This document shows positions 17,671 to 26,391 of a stretch of 64,000 bases of DNA, piece by piece (positions within the stretch are counted from its first letter, which is position 1; each line of letters starts with the position of its first letter). Source of the stretch: Pseudomonas sp. S35 (GTDB taxonomy: Bacteria; Pseudomonadota; Gammaproteobacteria; Pseudomonadales; Pseudomonadaceae); NCBI RefSeq assembly GCF_009866765.1, contig NZ_CP019431.1, positions 6,530,001 through 6,594,000 on the forward strand, in the 5' to 3' direction. Both the position numbers and the translations under genes were made by a program. The notes beneath the pieces were generated by a model. That model saw nothing but the letters and a program-made list of their open reading frames with translations. It searched no databases and was not told the origin of the DNA.

Positions 17671-19008
17671 ATGAGCCGCCTGTTGATTCGTAACGCCCGC
17701 CTGGTCAATGAAGGCCAGGTTTTCGACGCCGACGTGCTGGTCGCCAATGGCCGCATCGAAAAGATCGCCAGCAGCATCACCGGGTGTGACGCACCGCTGG
17801 CCATCGACGCCAAGGGCCAATGGCTGTTGCCGGGCATGATCGATGACCAGGTGCATTTCCGTGACCCCGGCGCGCCGGACAAAGGCAGTTTCTACAGTGA
17901 GTCCCGGGCGGCGGTGGCGGGCGGCATTACCAGCGTGATGGACATGCCCAACACCAGCCCAGCGACCCTGAACCTGGAGGCCCTGGCCGATAAAAAACGC
18001 CGTGCGGCCCTGCATTCGGTGGCCAACTATGGGTTTCACTTCGGCGTGAGCAACGACAACCTGGACACCGTCGCCGCCCTCGACCCGAGCCAGGTGGCCG
18101 GGGTCAAAGTGTTCATGGGCGCCTCCACCGGCAACATGCTGGTGGACGATCCACGGATCCTGGAGCGGCTGTTTGCCCACGTGCCGACCATCCTCCTGGC
18201 CCACTGCGAACACACGCCGAGCATCCAGGCCAATGAACTGCGCCTGCGTGAGCGTTTCGGCGATAACATCCCCGCCGTCGCCCACCCGCTGATCCGCGAT
18301 GCCGAGGCGTGCTATCGCTCGTCGTCCTTTGCAGTGGAATTGGCCAAGCGCCACGGCACGCGCCTGCACGTGCTGCACCTCACCAGCGCCCGCGAGCTCG
18401 AACTGTTCGAAGACAAGCCCCTGGCCCAAAAACGCATCACGGCCGAGGTGTGTGTGCACCACCTGCTCTTCGATGACCGCGACTATCACCGCCTCGGCCA
18501 TCAGATCAAATGCAACCCGGCGATCAAGACCCGCGCCGACCGCGACGCGCTGCGCCAGGCGTTATTGAGTGATCGTCTGGATGTGATTGGCACAGACCAT
18601 GCGCCGCATACCTGGGCGCAAAAGCAACTGGCGTATCGCGAAGCACCGTCAGGGTTGCCCCTGGTGCAACATGCGTTGCCGGCGTTACTGGAGTTGGTGG
18701 CAGACGGGCTGCTGCCGCTGACCACGTTGGTCGCGAAGACCAGCCACCGGGTCGCCGACCTGTTTGCGATCCCGGACCGTGGCTATCTGCGTGAAGGGTA
18801 TTGGGCCGATCTGGTGCTGATCAAACCCGAGCCCGACGGCAAGCCGGTTGCCGACGAGCCAATCCTGGCCCGCTGCGGTTGGACGCCCTTTGCCGAACGG
18901 CGCTTTCGCCACAGCGTCAGTACCACCTTGGTCTCCGGCCACCTGGCCTGGCACAACGGCCAAGTAGTCGATAGCTGCCAAGGTTTACCCCTGCATTTCC
19001 TAAGGTAG
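17671..19008 (+). CDS. pyrC: Dihydroorotase paralogue (zinc-starvation copy)
   Basis: A 445-residue amidohydrolase for pyrimidine synthesis. It has the carbamylated-lysine strand GVKVFMGASTGNM, metal His residues in LAHCEHT and VLHLTSA, and the terminal GTDHAPHT. In the first metal motif, normally HxH, residue 60 is Gln (DDQVHFRDPG), so one metal ligand is changed; I recall this form from some bacterial DHOases including the Pseudomonas zinc cluster. It is the last gene of the operon; its stop codon lies inside a REP-type hairpin. Confidence 0.9.
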   Translation: MSRLLIRNARLVNEGQVFDADVLVANGRIEKIASSITGCDAPLAIDAKGQWLLPGMIDDQVHFRDPGAPDKGSFYSESRAAVAGGITSVMDMPNTSPATLNLEALADKKRRAALHSVANYGFHFGVSNDNLDTVAALDPSQVAGVKVFMGASTGNMLVDDPRILERLFAHVPTILLAHCEHTPSIQANELRLRERFGDNIPAVAHPLIRDAEACYRSSSFAVELAKRHGTRLHVLHLTSARELELFEDKPLAQKRITAEVCVHHLLFDDRDYHRLGHQIKCNPAIKTRADRDALRQALLSDRLDVIGTDHAPHTWAQKQLAYREAPSGLPLVQHALPALLELVADGLLPLTTLVAKTSHRVADLFAIPDRGYLREGYWADLVLIKPEPDGKPVADEPILARCGWTPFAERRFRHSVSTTLVSGHLAWHNGQVVDSCQGLPLHFLR

Positions 19009-19030
19009 GCGCGAGCTTGCTCGCGCCTAC
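19005..19030. repeat. Palindromic hairpin overlapping the pyrC stop codon
   Basis: The perfect 12-bp stem GTAGGCGCGAGC / GCTCGCGCCTAC with loop TT includes the TAG stop of pyrC. It resembles a REP half-site and lies between convergent genes, where it could end the zinc operon. Confidence 0.8.
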
Positions 19031-19033
19031 GGG

Positions 19034-19555
19034 TTAAGCGCGGGGTTTGACCGTACCGCACTCGTTGCCCAACCACTGCGCGTGAGTGTCCAGGCTGCCC
19101 TTCTGCTGGATGCCGGTGGCATTGAAGGTGCCGTTGACGGTGGTGGTGAATTCTTTCTGGCTTTGGAACGTGGCGACACCGGTGCCCTGGGCTTTCGGGC
19201 AACTGAAGCGGAATTTCCACTGGTTGCCGGTTTTGTCGGTGACTTGCTGTTTGCAGCCCGATTGCGGGTCGGTCAGGGGAATCGAGTCAGACGCGACCTG
19301 CGCGGGCGTGAGGCACATCTGTACGCCTTTGCCGGCCATGGTGATGCCTTGTTTCTCCAGCATGGCGCGTTGTTCAGGGGTCATCTGTTGCTTGAGCTGA
19401 CCGAGGATCAGCGACAAATCCGGCAGGTCCTGGTTATCGACTTTCATATTGCTGGTGGTCAATTCCCACAAGCCCGGCGCCAGCATCTGCGCCTGTGCTG
19501 CCACCGGCAGCGACAAACCAACAACTATGGATAAACAGAGCAGACGAGCATTCAT
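19034..19555 (-). CDS. DUF3617 secreted protein
   Basis: A 173-residue protein with a signal peptide (LCLSIVVGLSLPVAAQA) followed by APGLWELTTSNMKV, the characteristic opening of DUF3617. CLTPAQVASD, CKQQ, FSCP and ECGT supply four cysteines for probable disulphides. Function is unknown, presumed periplasmic. The start at 19555 has CAGGAG eight bases upstream. Confidence 0.83.
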   Translation of the reverse strand: MNARLLCLSIVVGLSLPVAAQAQMLAPGLWELTTSNMKVDNQDLPDLSLILGQLKQQMTPEQRAMLEKQGITMAGKGVQMCLTPAQVASDSIPLTDPQSGCKQQVTDKTGNQWKFRFSCPKAQGTGVATFQSQKEFTTTVNGTFNATGIQQKGSLDTHAQWLGNECGTVKPRA

Positions 19556-19685
19556 CGGGTAACTCCTGGGCAATTGTGGGCGTTAGACGCTGCAAAGGCG
19601 CCAGTGTTGCACGCCAAATAAAATAGCGACATTCACAGCCGAACATGGTCTGTTAGGCATTGGATTGCCTGGAGTACCGTCGTCC

Positions 19686-21125
19686 ATGGATTTCTTTGGC
19701 CCGCACCTGCTCGCCTACTTCATTGCCACGTTGCACTTTCTCGGGACACTGGCCGCGATCCATGCGGTGCTGACCGTCAGGACCGCCCAAGGCTCTATCG
19801 CCTGGGCCTTGTCGCTGATGTTCATGCCCTACCTCACGCTGATCCCCTACCTGATCTTCGGCCGCAGCACCTTCGACGCGTACATCCAGGCCCGTCGCCA
19901 GGCCAACCAGGAAATGCACACCGCCATCACCGAGCTGAACTGGCGCCCCTGGGTCGAAGAGGCCCTGGCCGCGCGCAATTCCAGTGCCTACGCCTCGTTG
20001 CGCGCCATGCCCAAACTGGGGCGCATGCCGTGCCTGGCCAACAATGAAGTGCGCCTGCTGGTGAATGGCGACGCCACCTTCAGCGCGATCTTCGACGCGA
20101 TCCGCCACGCCAAGACGGCGGTGCTGTTTCAATTTTTCATCATTCATGACGACGACCTGGGCCAGCAACTTCATGCGCTGCTGAAGGAAAAAGCCGCCCA
20201 AGGCGTGAGCATCTACGTACTCTACGACCGCATCGGCAGCCACGCCCTGCCCCATCGCTATGTGCAATCGCTGCGCGACGCCGGCGTGCAGGTCAAGGCC
20301 TTCGCCACCCGCAGCGGCTGGCTCAACCGCTTCCAGGTCAACTTCCGCAACCATCGCAAAATCGTGGTGGTGGATGGCCTCACCGGGTTTGTCGGCGGGC
20401 ATAACGTGGGTGATGAATACCTGGGCAAGAAACCGCCATTGGCGCCGTGGCGCGATACCCATGTGCAGGTCACGGGCCCGGTGGTGGCGTGCCTGCAGGA
20501 ATCGTTTGCCGAAGACTGGTTCTGGGCCGCACGGGAACTGCCGCCGCTGATCCTGCCGGACGCGTATCCCGAAGACGGTGTGCTCTGCCAGCTACTCGCC
20601 AGCGGCCCGGCCGATCCGTACGAAACCTGCTCGCTGTTTTTTGTCGAGGCCATCCACGCGGCGACCGAGCGGGTGTGGATCACCAGCCCGTATTTCATCC
20701 CCGATGAAGCAGTGTTCGCCGCCCTGCGCCTGGCGGTGCTGCGCGGTGTCGACGTACGTCTGCTGCTGCCCTCGCGCCCCGACCATCGCATCGTGTATGC
20801 CGCCTCCAGCCTCTACGCCATCGAAGCCGTGCGCGCCGGGGTGCGCGTGTTCCGCTACACGCCGGGCTTTCTGCACCAGAAGGTGGTGTTGGTGGACAGC
20901 GAAATCAGCGCCATCGGCAGTGCCAACATGGACAACCGCTCGTTCCGGCTGAATTTTGAAGTGATGTTGCTGACCGTCGATGAAGCCTTCGCCAAGGAAG
21001 TCGAACAGATGCTGCTGGACGACTTTGCCCTGGCCCATGAAGTCAGCCAGGAAGAAAGCCGCGAAACCCGGCGCCTGCAGCAACTGGGGATGCGGGTGGC
21101 GCGTTTGATCTCACCAATCCTTTAA
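19686..21125 (+). CDS. cls: Cardiolipin synthase
   Basis: A 479-residue phospholipase D-family membrane enzyme making cardiolipin from phosphatidylglycerol. Two N-terminal membrane helices are followed by two HKD catalytic motifs, [10 protein letters not shown] (His223) and [10 protein letters not shown] (His397), the latter trailed by GSANMDNRS. The length matches ClsA. The start at 19686 ([12 protein letters not shown]) begins the first helix, with GGAG about 11 bases upstream. It is convergent with the cfa-type gene, another phospholipid-modifying enzyme. Confidence 0.94.
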   Translation: MDFFGPHLLAYFIATLHFLGTLAAIHAVLTVRTAQGSIAWALSLMFMPYLTLIPYLIFGRSTFDAYIQARRQANQEMHTAITELNWRPWVEEALAARNSSAYASLRAMPKLGRMPCLANNEVRLLVNGDATFSAIFDAIRHAKTAVLFQFFIIHDDDLGQQLHALLKEKAAQGVSIYVLYDRIGSHALPHRYVQSLRDAGVQVKAFATRSGWLNRFQVNFRNHRKIVVVDGLTGFVGGHNVGDEYLGKKPPLAPWRDTHVQVTGPVVACLQESFAEDWFWAARELPPLILPDAYPEDGVLCQLLASGPADPYETCSLFFVEAIHAATERVWITSPYFIPDEAVFAALRLAVLRGVDVRLLLPSRPDHRIVYAASSLYAIEAVRAGVRVFRYTPGFLHQKVVLVDSEISAIGSANMDNRSFRLNFEVMLLTVDEAFAKEVEQMLLDDFALAHEVSQEESRETRRLQQLGMRVARLISPIL

Positions 21126-21146
21126 CCCGACAACACAAAACAAAAT

Positions 21147-21172
21147 GTGGGAGGGGGTTTACCCCCTCCCAC
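21147..21172. repeat. REP hairpin
   Basis: The perfect stem GTGGGAGGGGGT / ACCCCCTCCCAC sits between the convergent cls and cfa-type genes and abuts the cfa-type stop codon. Confidence 0.85.
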
Positions 21173-22357
21173 TCAGCGGTACAGATCCTCGCGCGTCCAC
21201 GGCAGTTCATGGCTGCCATCGGCATGGGGTTTGACCGCGAGGATCTGGTGCAGGTTGATCCAACCCCGCGCAAACGCATACGCACAACCCGCGAGGTAGA
21301 GCCGCCAGATCCGCAACGCCTGTGCCGGCACCAGCTTCGCCGCGGCTTCCAGGTTGTCTTCCAGGCGCTCGCTCCAATGGTCCAGGGTGCGTGCGTAGTG
21401 CAAGCGCAGGCTTTCGACGTCGACCACTTCCAACCCGACTTCGCTGATCTCGGCGGTCATCATCGCCAGGTGCGGCAGCTCGCCGTTGGGGAACACGTAA
21501 CGTTCGATAAACTCACCTGCGCCTCGGCCTACCGGGCGGCCGTCGGTGTGCTTGGCGGTGATGCCGTGGTTCATCACCAGGCCACCTTCACGCACCGCGC
21601 CGAACAGGGTCTGGCAATACTGCGCCAGGTTGGCGTGGCCGACGTGTTCGAACATGCCCACGCTCACCACTTTGTCGAAACGGCCGTCCTGGGGCAGGTC
21701 GCGGTAGTCGAGCAGTTGCAGGTCGACCTGATCCGCCAGGCCCTCGGCTTTTACCCGTTCGCGAGCCAATGCCAACTGCTCCTTGCTCAGGGTGATGCCA
21801 AACACTTTCACCCCGAACTCCCGCGCCGCAAACCGCGCCAGCCCGCCCCAGCCGCAGCCGACATCCAGCAAATACTCGCCCGGCTGCAAGCGCAGCTTGC
21901 GGCACAGGTGACGGAATTTGTCTTGTTGGGCTTGGTCGATGGATTCGCTGCCGGTTTCGAAATAACCGCAGGAGTACGCCATGTCCTGGTCCAGCCACAG
22001 CTGGTAGAAGGCATTGGACAGGTCGTAATGGTAGGAAATGGCCGCGGCGTCCGTAGCCTTGTCGTGGATCGAGCGCACCGGATGGCTGCCGCCATCGTCC
22101 TCGATCAGGGCATGGCTCAGCTCATCACAGACCCGGATCACTTCACTGATGGAGCCTTCCAACTCCAGTTTGCCCTCGACGAAGGCTTCACCCAATGCGT
22201 CGAGCGTGGGATGGGTCAGTTGCGAGACGACCGTGGGGTCCTTCACCACGATGGTCACGCTGGGCTCGGGGCCCAGGTTGAATTCATGGCCGTCCCAGAG
22301 TCGCAGACGCAGCGGTAGCTGAAGATTCTGTAAGGCCGGTGGAAGTTGCGCGAGCAT
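21173..22357 (-). CDS. Cyclopropane-fatty-acyl-phospholipid synthase family methyltransferase
   Basis: A 394-residue SAM-dependent enzyme that adds a methylene bridge to unsaturated phospholipid acyl chains. The N-terminal lipid-binding half is followed by the SAM-binding core LLDVGCGWGGLARFAA, the family segment YHYDLSNAFYQLWLD and MFEHVGHANLAQY. The length fits Cfa. Other fatty-acid C-methyltransferases share this fold, so the exact reaction is not certain. Confidence 0.9.
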   Translation of the reverse strand: MLAQLPPALQNLQLPLRLRLWDGHEFNLGPEPSVTIVVKDPTVVSQLTHPTLDALGEAFVEGKLELEGSISEVIRVCDELSHALIEDDGGSHPVRSIHDKATDAAAISYHYDLSNAFYQLWLDQDMAYSCGYFETGSESIDQAQQDKFRHLCRKLRLQPGEYLLDVGCGWGGLARFAAREFGVKVFGITLSKEQLALARERVKAEGLADQVDLQLLDYRDLPQDGRFDKVVSVGMFEHVGHANLAQYCQTLFGAVREGGLVMNHGITAKHTDGRPVGRGAGEFIERYVFPNGELPHLAMMTAEISEVGLEVVDVESLRLHYARTLDHWSERLEDNLEAAAKLVPAQALRIWRLYLAGCAYAFARGWINLHQILAVKPHADGSHELPWTREDLYR

Positions 22358-22443
22358 GAGTAGTCCCCCCTTGTTTCAGACGTCTGAAGTGAGGGTAGAC
22401 CATCCCAATAAAAGTAGGAGGCTATCGATTTGATAGCCCTCTT

Positions 22444-23232
22444 CTATGGGGCTCGGCGTTCGAGCAAACCGTCCTGGACCCACTGTTTCAGCCATGTAAC
22501 AGCCTGCAGCGGCGCACCCTCTGCATAAGTGACTGCCAGTTGTTCGCACAGTTCGGCAAAGGTCCAACCGGTCGTCACCATGCCCATCAGGGCAAAGGCT
22601 TCTGCGGGTTCCAGGCTGCGGTAGTGGCAGCCATTCTGATGGCGCCATACCAGGCAGATCTGGGGGAGTTCCAGGGAATGGCTGCCGGGGAAATCCACCC
22701 CATCCTTGCTGGCACGCCAGAGGGCCACGCTGTTGAAGTGGCACAAACGCTGCTGCACGGACGGCGTCAGGGCGAACTGCAAACCCGGCCAATCTTCGGG
22801 CTGCAGCAGCGCCATGTCACTCAGGGCCAACGGCTCACCTTGCGGCGCATCGAACGCCAGGGTAAACGCCCACTCCAGCTGGGCCAGTTCCGCCAGCGCC
22901 ATACTTTGCTCGGCCACCAAGTGCTCGTGGATAAACGTCGCAAACCGTTCGCCCAACCAACGCAGGCTGAAATGGGCCGACGGGTAACGGCGCACATACG
23001 CGTGGGTCAGCGCCGCAAACTCATCATCCCCCAGCCAATAGAGGATGGCGCTGAAGTCATGCCGCAACACGTCCTGCAACCGCGCGATATAGGCGTTGTG
23101 GTAGATCGCCAGGCCGGTGTCGACATCCAGCGTCGGCCCACCCAACAAGGTGGCGGCGAAGCCACTGTCGGCGTCAGGCGTTGGGGCCAATAAATGCTGT
23201 TCGAAGGCCAACTGCCAATCGGTCAGGCGCAT
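22444..23232 (-). CDS. bufC: Bufferin cluster partner protein BufC-like (DUF2063/HvfC N-terminal)
   Basis: A 262-residue protein with the DUF2063 pattern LAIYHNAYIARLQDVLRHDF and YVRRYPSAHFSLRWLG. Such proteins bind and present the precursor peptide to a DUF692 (MNIO) enzyme. Its start overlaps the end of the DUF692 gene by ten bases. The C-terminal half shows the usual winged-helix-like tail. Confidence 0.88.
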   Translation of the reverse strand: MRLTDWQLAFEQHLLAPTPDADSGFAATLLGGPTLDVDTGLAIYHNAYIARLQDVLRHDFSAILYWLGDDEFAALTHAYVRRYPSAHFSLRWLGERFATFIHEHLVAEQSMALAELAQLEWAFTLAFDAPQGEPLALSDMALLQPEDWPGLQFALTPSVQQRLCHFNSVALWRASKDGVDFPGSHSLELPQICLVWRHQNGCHYRSLEPAEAFALMGMVTTGWTFAELCEQLAVTYAEGAPLQAVTWLKQWVQDGLLERRAP

Positions 23233-24068
23233 GCCGCTCTCCTGGCCAAGGCCGTGGCGCCGAGTTCGCGTGCCTTGCTCAACTCGGTGAGCAGCTCTTC
23301 GAACGGCGGGAAATGGTCATCACGCTCCAGCAGCGTCGAAACCGGCCCCAGGTGTTCCAGGGTCTGTTGATACAGCGCCCACACCGGATCACACACCGGA
23401 TGATCGTGGGTATCGACCACGTAGTCGCCATAGTCCACATGCCCGGCCAGGTGCAGTTGGCGGATGCTTTCTTGCGGCAGGTTGCGAATAAAGGTCCAGG
23501 CATCGAAGCCGTGGTTGCGCGAGCTGACGTACACATTGTTCACGTCGAGCAACAACTGGCACCCCGACAGATGGGCCAGGGCGTTGAGAAATTCCCACTC
23601 GGTGAATTCATCCGCCTTGGCGCGCACGTAGCTGGAGACGTTTTCCAGCACCAGCGGGCGCTGCAACACGTCCTGCACTTGGCGTACGCGACCGGCCACG
23701 TGGTAGAGGCTTTCTTTGGTGTAGGGTAGCGGCAGCAGGTCATGCAACTGGTGCGCACTGCCGCGGCTCCAGCACAGGTGATCGGAAACCCAGGCCGGCT
23801 GGATACGCTCGGCGAGCTGTTTGATCTGTTTCAGGTAGTCGCTATCGAGGGCGTGCGGCCCGCCAATGGACAAGGACACCCCGTGCATCACCAGGGGATA
23901 ACGCTCGGCTATCGCGTCCAGGAAGTACAAGGCTTTGCCGCCCTGCACCAGATAATTCTCGGAGATCACCTCGAACCAATCCACGGCCGGCGATTGTTCC
24001 AGGATCTGCTGGTAGTACTCACTGCGTAAACCCAGGCCGTAACCCAGACTTGGAAGGGAAGCGGACAT
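23223..24068 (-). CDS. bufB: Bufferin-modifying multinuclear iron enzyme BufB-like (DUF692)
   Basis: A 281-residue TIM-barrel MNIO enzyme that modifies cysteines of a partner peptide. Metal-binding elements visible are the GLRSEYYQQIL opening, WFEVISENYL, MHGVSLSIGG, SDHLCW, LENVSSYV, LLLDVNNVYV, LHLAGHVDYG and DTHDHPV. The start at 24068 has CAGGAG seven bases upstream; a longer frame from 24167 would overlap the bufA gene. Homologues modify peptides to bind copper or other metals. Confidence 0.9.
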   Translation of the reverse strand: MSASLPSLGYGLGLRSEYYQQILEQSPAVDWFEVISENYLVQGGKALYFLDAIAERYPLVMHGVSLSIGGPHALDSDYLKQIKQLAERIQPAWVSDHLCWSRGSAHQLHDLLPLPYTKESLYHVAGRVRQVQDVLQRPLVLENVSSYVRAKADEFTEWEFLNALAHLSGCQLLLDVNNVYVSSRNHGFDAWTFIRNLPQESIRQLHLAGHVDYGDYVVDTHDHPVCDPVWALYQQTLEHLGPVSTLLERDDHFPPFEELLTELSKARELGATALARRAACA

Positions 24069-24135
24069 GACTGACTCCTGGGGAAAGTGTCCGCAGCGCA
24101 GGGGGGCTGGCGCTGCGGTTGCACTCGCTTGCCGG

Positions 24136-24387
24136 TTATTCGCCGACTTTACCGCCAGCCGCGTCACAGGCTGCCTTGGTCATGGCCTTGAAACCCATGC
24201 CTTTGCAGGCGCCTTGACCCTTGCACGCGTTGTCCTTGGTCTTGCAGTCGTTCATGCCTTTGCAGGAGGTCACGCCGTAGCAATGCACTGGCGCGTCAGC
24301 CGCTTGTACCTGGGTGGCAACACCGGCAAACATGGTAGCGGCGGCCATCGCCAGAGCAGCACCAGCAGCAGCGGATTTAATGTTCAT
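24136..24387 (-). CDS. bufA: Bufferin-type periplasmic metallophore precursor BufA
   Basis: An 83-residue precursor with a signal peptide ([20 protein letters not shown] ... QVQA) and a six-cysteine mature part: [25 protein letters not shown] and a final AACDAAGGK. This matches the BufA1 family of ribosomal peptides processed by BufB/BufC and secreted to sequester metals, copper in described cases. The start at 24387 has GAGGA seven bases upstream; an in-frame ATG at 24402 is the alternative. Confidence 0.9.
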   Translation of the reverse strand: MNIKSAAAGAALAMAAATMFAGVATQVQAADAPVHCYGVTSCKGMNDCKTKDNACKGQGACKGMGFKAMTKAACDAAGGKVGE

Positions 24388-24504
24388 TGTGGTATTCCTC
24401 ATGATCGGTGGTGGAGTCGGTCTGAACGGATTGTTCAGTCTCGACACACCACTAGAGTGAGCCCCCCCAGCGGCGTTACAGCCGTGTGCAAATATTTCTG
24501 AAAA
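24388..24504 (-). promoter_or_regulatory. Probable bufABC promoter region
   Basis: This 117-bp gap separates the P1B ATPase gene from bufA. Read leftward it contains GTAACG followed 16 bases later by TCTA, which resembles an ECF-sigma promoter layout such as those used for bufferin genes elsewhere. This is a visual match only. Confidence 0.3.
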
Positions 24505-26391
24505 TTATTCGTCGAGCTTCAACAGCGGCTCGTGGAAGCGCAACAGACGCCCGGCGTTACCCAGCACCAGCAGCGTGCTGAGGTTGTGCAACACCGCCGC
24601 AATCATTGCGCCGGCCGCACCCAACCAGCCAAACGCGGCGAACACCACGATCGCCAGCGTCCAGCCCAGACCGATGATCACATTGACCTGCAACGTGTGC
24701 CGGCACTGGCGACTCAAGCGCACACAGGTGCCCAACCGTCGCAAGTCGCTGCCGATCAACACCACGTCCGCCGAGGCCAGCGCGATATCCGCCCCGCCCG
24801 CCCCCATCGCCACGCCCACCACGCCGGCCTTGAGCGCCAGGGAGTCGTTGATCCCATCGCCCACCACCATTGGCCGGAAGCCGCTGCCGATCTCCCCCAG
24901 CACGCGGTTGAGCTTGTCCTCGGGCAACGCCTGGGCGTCGACATCGCTGATGCCTACATCCAGCGCCAGTTTGTCGGCCACGCTCTGACGGTCGCCGGTC
25001 AACAGCAACTGGCGCCCAAGTCCCAGCTCGCGCAGTTCCTGCAAAGCTTGGCGCGCTTCCGGCTTGACGCTGTCGGCCAACAGCAGCCAGGCGAGAAATT
25101 GCCCGTTCAGCGCCAACCCGGCAATCGGGCCGTCATGGTTGGGCACCGCCGTGGTGGCGATGCCCAATTGCCCGAACAGCTCCGGCCGTCCAAGCGCGGC
25201 TTCGCCCTGTTCGGTCTGGGCCACCACGCCCAGACCCTGGCGTTCGCGGATGTCAGTCAACCCCAACTGCTGTGCCTGAGTCGCCAACCCCGCCAGCGCG
25301 CGGCTGACCGGGTGGCTGCTCGCCGAGCCCAGGCTGGCCGCCAGGTTTAGCAGCGCCTGGCGATCCGTCGACGAGGTCTCGATGGACTGCAAACGCAACG
25401 TGCCAAACGTCAGGGTGCCGGTCTTGTCGACCACCAGCGAGGTCAAATCCGCCAGCTCTTCGAGGAACGCCGAGCTGCGAATCAGAATCCCATGGCGCGC
25501 CGCCACGGCAATGCCGGCAATCGCCGTGGCCGGCGCCGACAACACCAGCGCACACGGGCATGCCGCCACCAGCACGGCGAGCATCGCCTGGGCATCATGG
25601 GTCACAAACCAGGTGACCGCCGCCAGCAGCAGCACCAACACCATATAGCTGCCCGCATAACGCTCCAGCAGCCGCGTGATCGGCGGCTTGGACCGCTCGG
25701 CGTTCTGCATCAGCGCGATGACCTTGCCCAAGGTCGATTCGTTGCCGGTACGCGTCACTTCAAGGCGCAGCAGACCGTCGAGGTTGATCGCCCCACCGAA
25801 TACCTGCACACCGACACTGGCTTCCAGCGGTACCGACTCACCGGTGATCGGCGCCGTGTCCAGGCTCGCCTGCCCCGACAGCACCACACCGTCGGCAGGC
25901 ACGCGGTCACCGGCGCGCACTTCGACGATATCGCCGGTGTTCAACAGGCCGTTATCCACTTCGACAATGCTGCCGTCGGCCTGCACCCGCCGTGCATGGC
26001 TGCGGGTCAATTTGCCCAGGGCGTGGATCGCCTCCTGGGAGCCGATCACGCTGCGTTCTTCCAGCACATGGCCGAAGATCATGATGATCGGCAGCAACGC
26101 GGCGGTCAGCAGGTCGCCGGTGGCCCAGGCGCCCAGCATGGCCAGGGCGATAAGTTGGTCGGTGATCCCATGCAAACTGGGGAACCGCAGGCTGTACCAC
26201 GCCGAACGCATCACCGGCACGGCCACCAACAGCGATGCCACACCCAGCAACAGCTGACTGACGCCCGTCTGGTCCGGCGCCAGCCAGCGCCACACCAGGC
26301 CGAGCACGAGCAACCCCAAGGCCAGCATGGCCAGGGTGAGTTGGCGGGCAGCGCTGCGCTGCTCGGCGGAGGTCAACATAGGTGCGCTCAT
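24505..26391 (-). CDS. P1B-type heavy-metal ATPase without N-terminal metal-binding domain
   Basis: A 628-residue inner-membrane cation pump. It has TGES in the actuator domain (residue 183 region), the transmembrane CPC metal motif at 278-280 (AACPCALVL), the phosphorylated Asp322 in DKTGT, SSHPVS and GDGINDS. No N-terminal HMA domain or His-rich tail exists. The last helices read GLGW and LHNLSTLLVLGNAG, lacking the Lys and Asp that define zinc/cadmium/lead P1B-2 pumps and also the copper-pump signature, so the metal cannot be assigned. Its start overlaps the hflK-type gene by four bases. Confidence 0.9.
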   Translation of the reverse strand: MSAPMLTSAEQRSAARQLTLAMLALGLLVLGLVWRWLAPDQTGVSQLLLGVASLLVAVPVMRSAWYSLRFPSLHGITDQLIALAMLGAWATGDLLTAALLPIIMIFGHVLEERSVIGSQEAIHALGKLTRSHARRVQADGSIVEVDNGLLNTGDIVEVRAGDRVPADGVVLSGQASLDTAPITGESVPLEASVGVQVFGGAINLDGLLRLEVTRTGNESTLGKVIALMQNAERSKPPITRLLERYAGSYMVLVLLLAAVTWFVTHDAQAMLAVLVAACPCALVLSAPATAIAGIAVAARHGILIRSSAFLEELADLTSLVVDKTGTLTFGTLRLQSIETSSTDRQALLNLAASLGSASSHPVSRALAGLATQAQQLGLTDIRERQGLGVVAQTEQGEAALGRPELFGQLGIATTAVPNHDGPIAGLALNGQFLAWLLLADSVKPEARQALQELRELGLGRQLLLTGDRQSVADKLALDVGISDVDAQALPEDKLNRVLGEIGSGFRPMVVGDGINDSLALKAGVVGVAMGAGGADIALASADVVLIGSDLRRLGTCVRLSRQCRHTLQVNVIIGLGWTLAIVVFAAFGWLGAAGAMIAAVLHNLSTLLVLGNAGRLLRFHEPLLKLDE

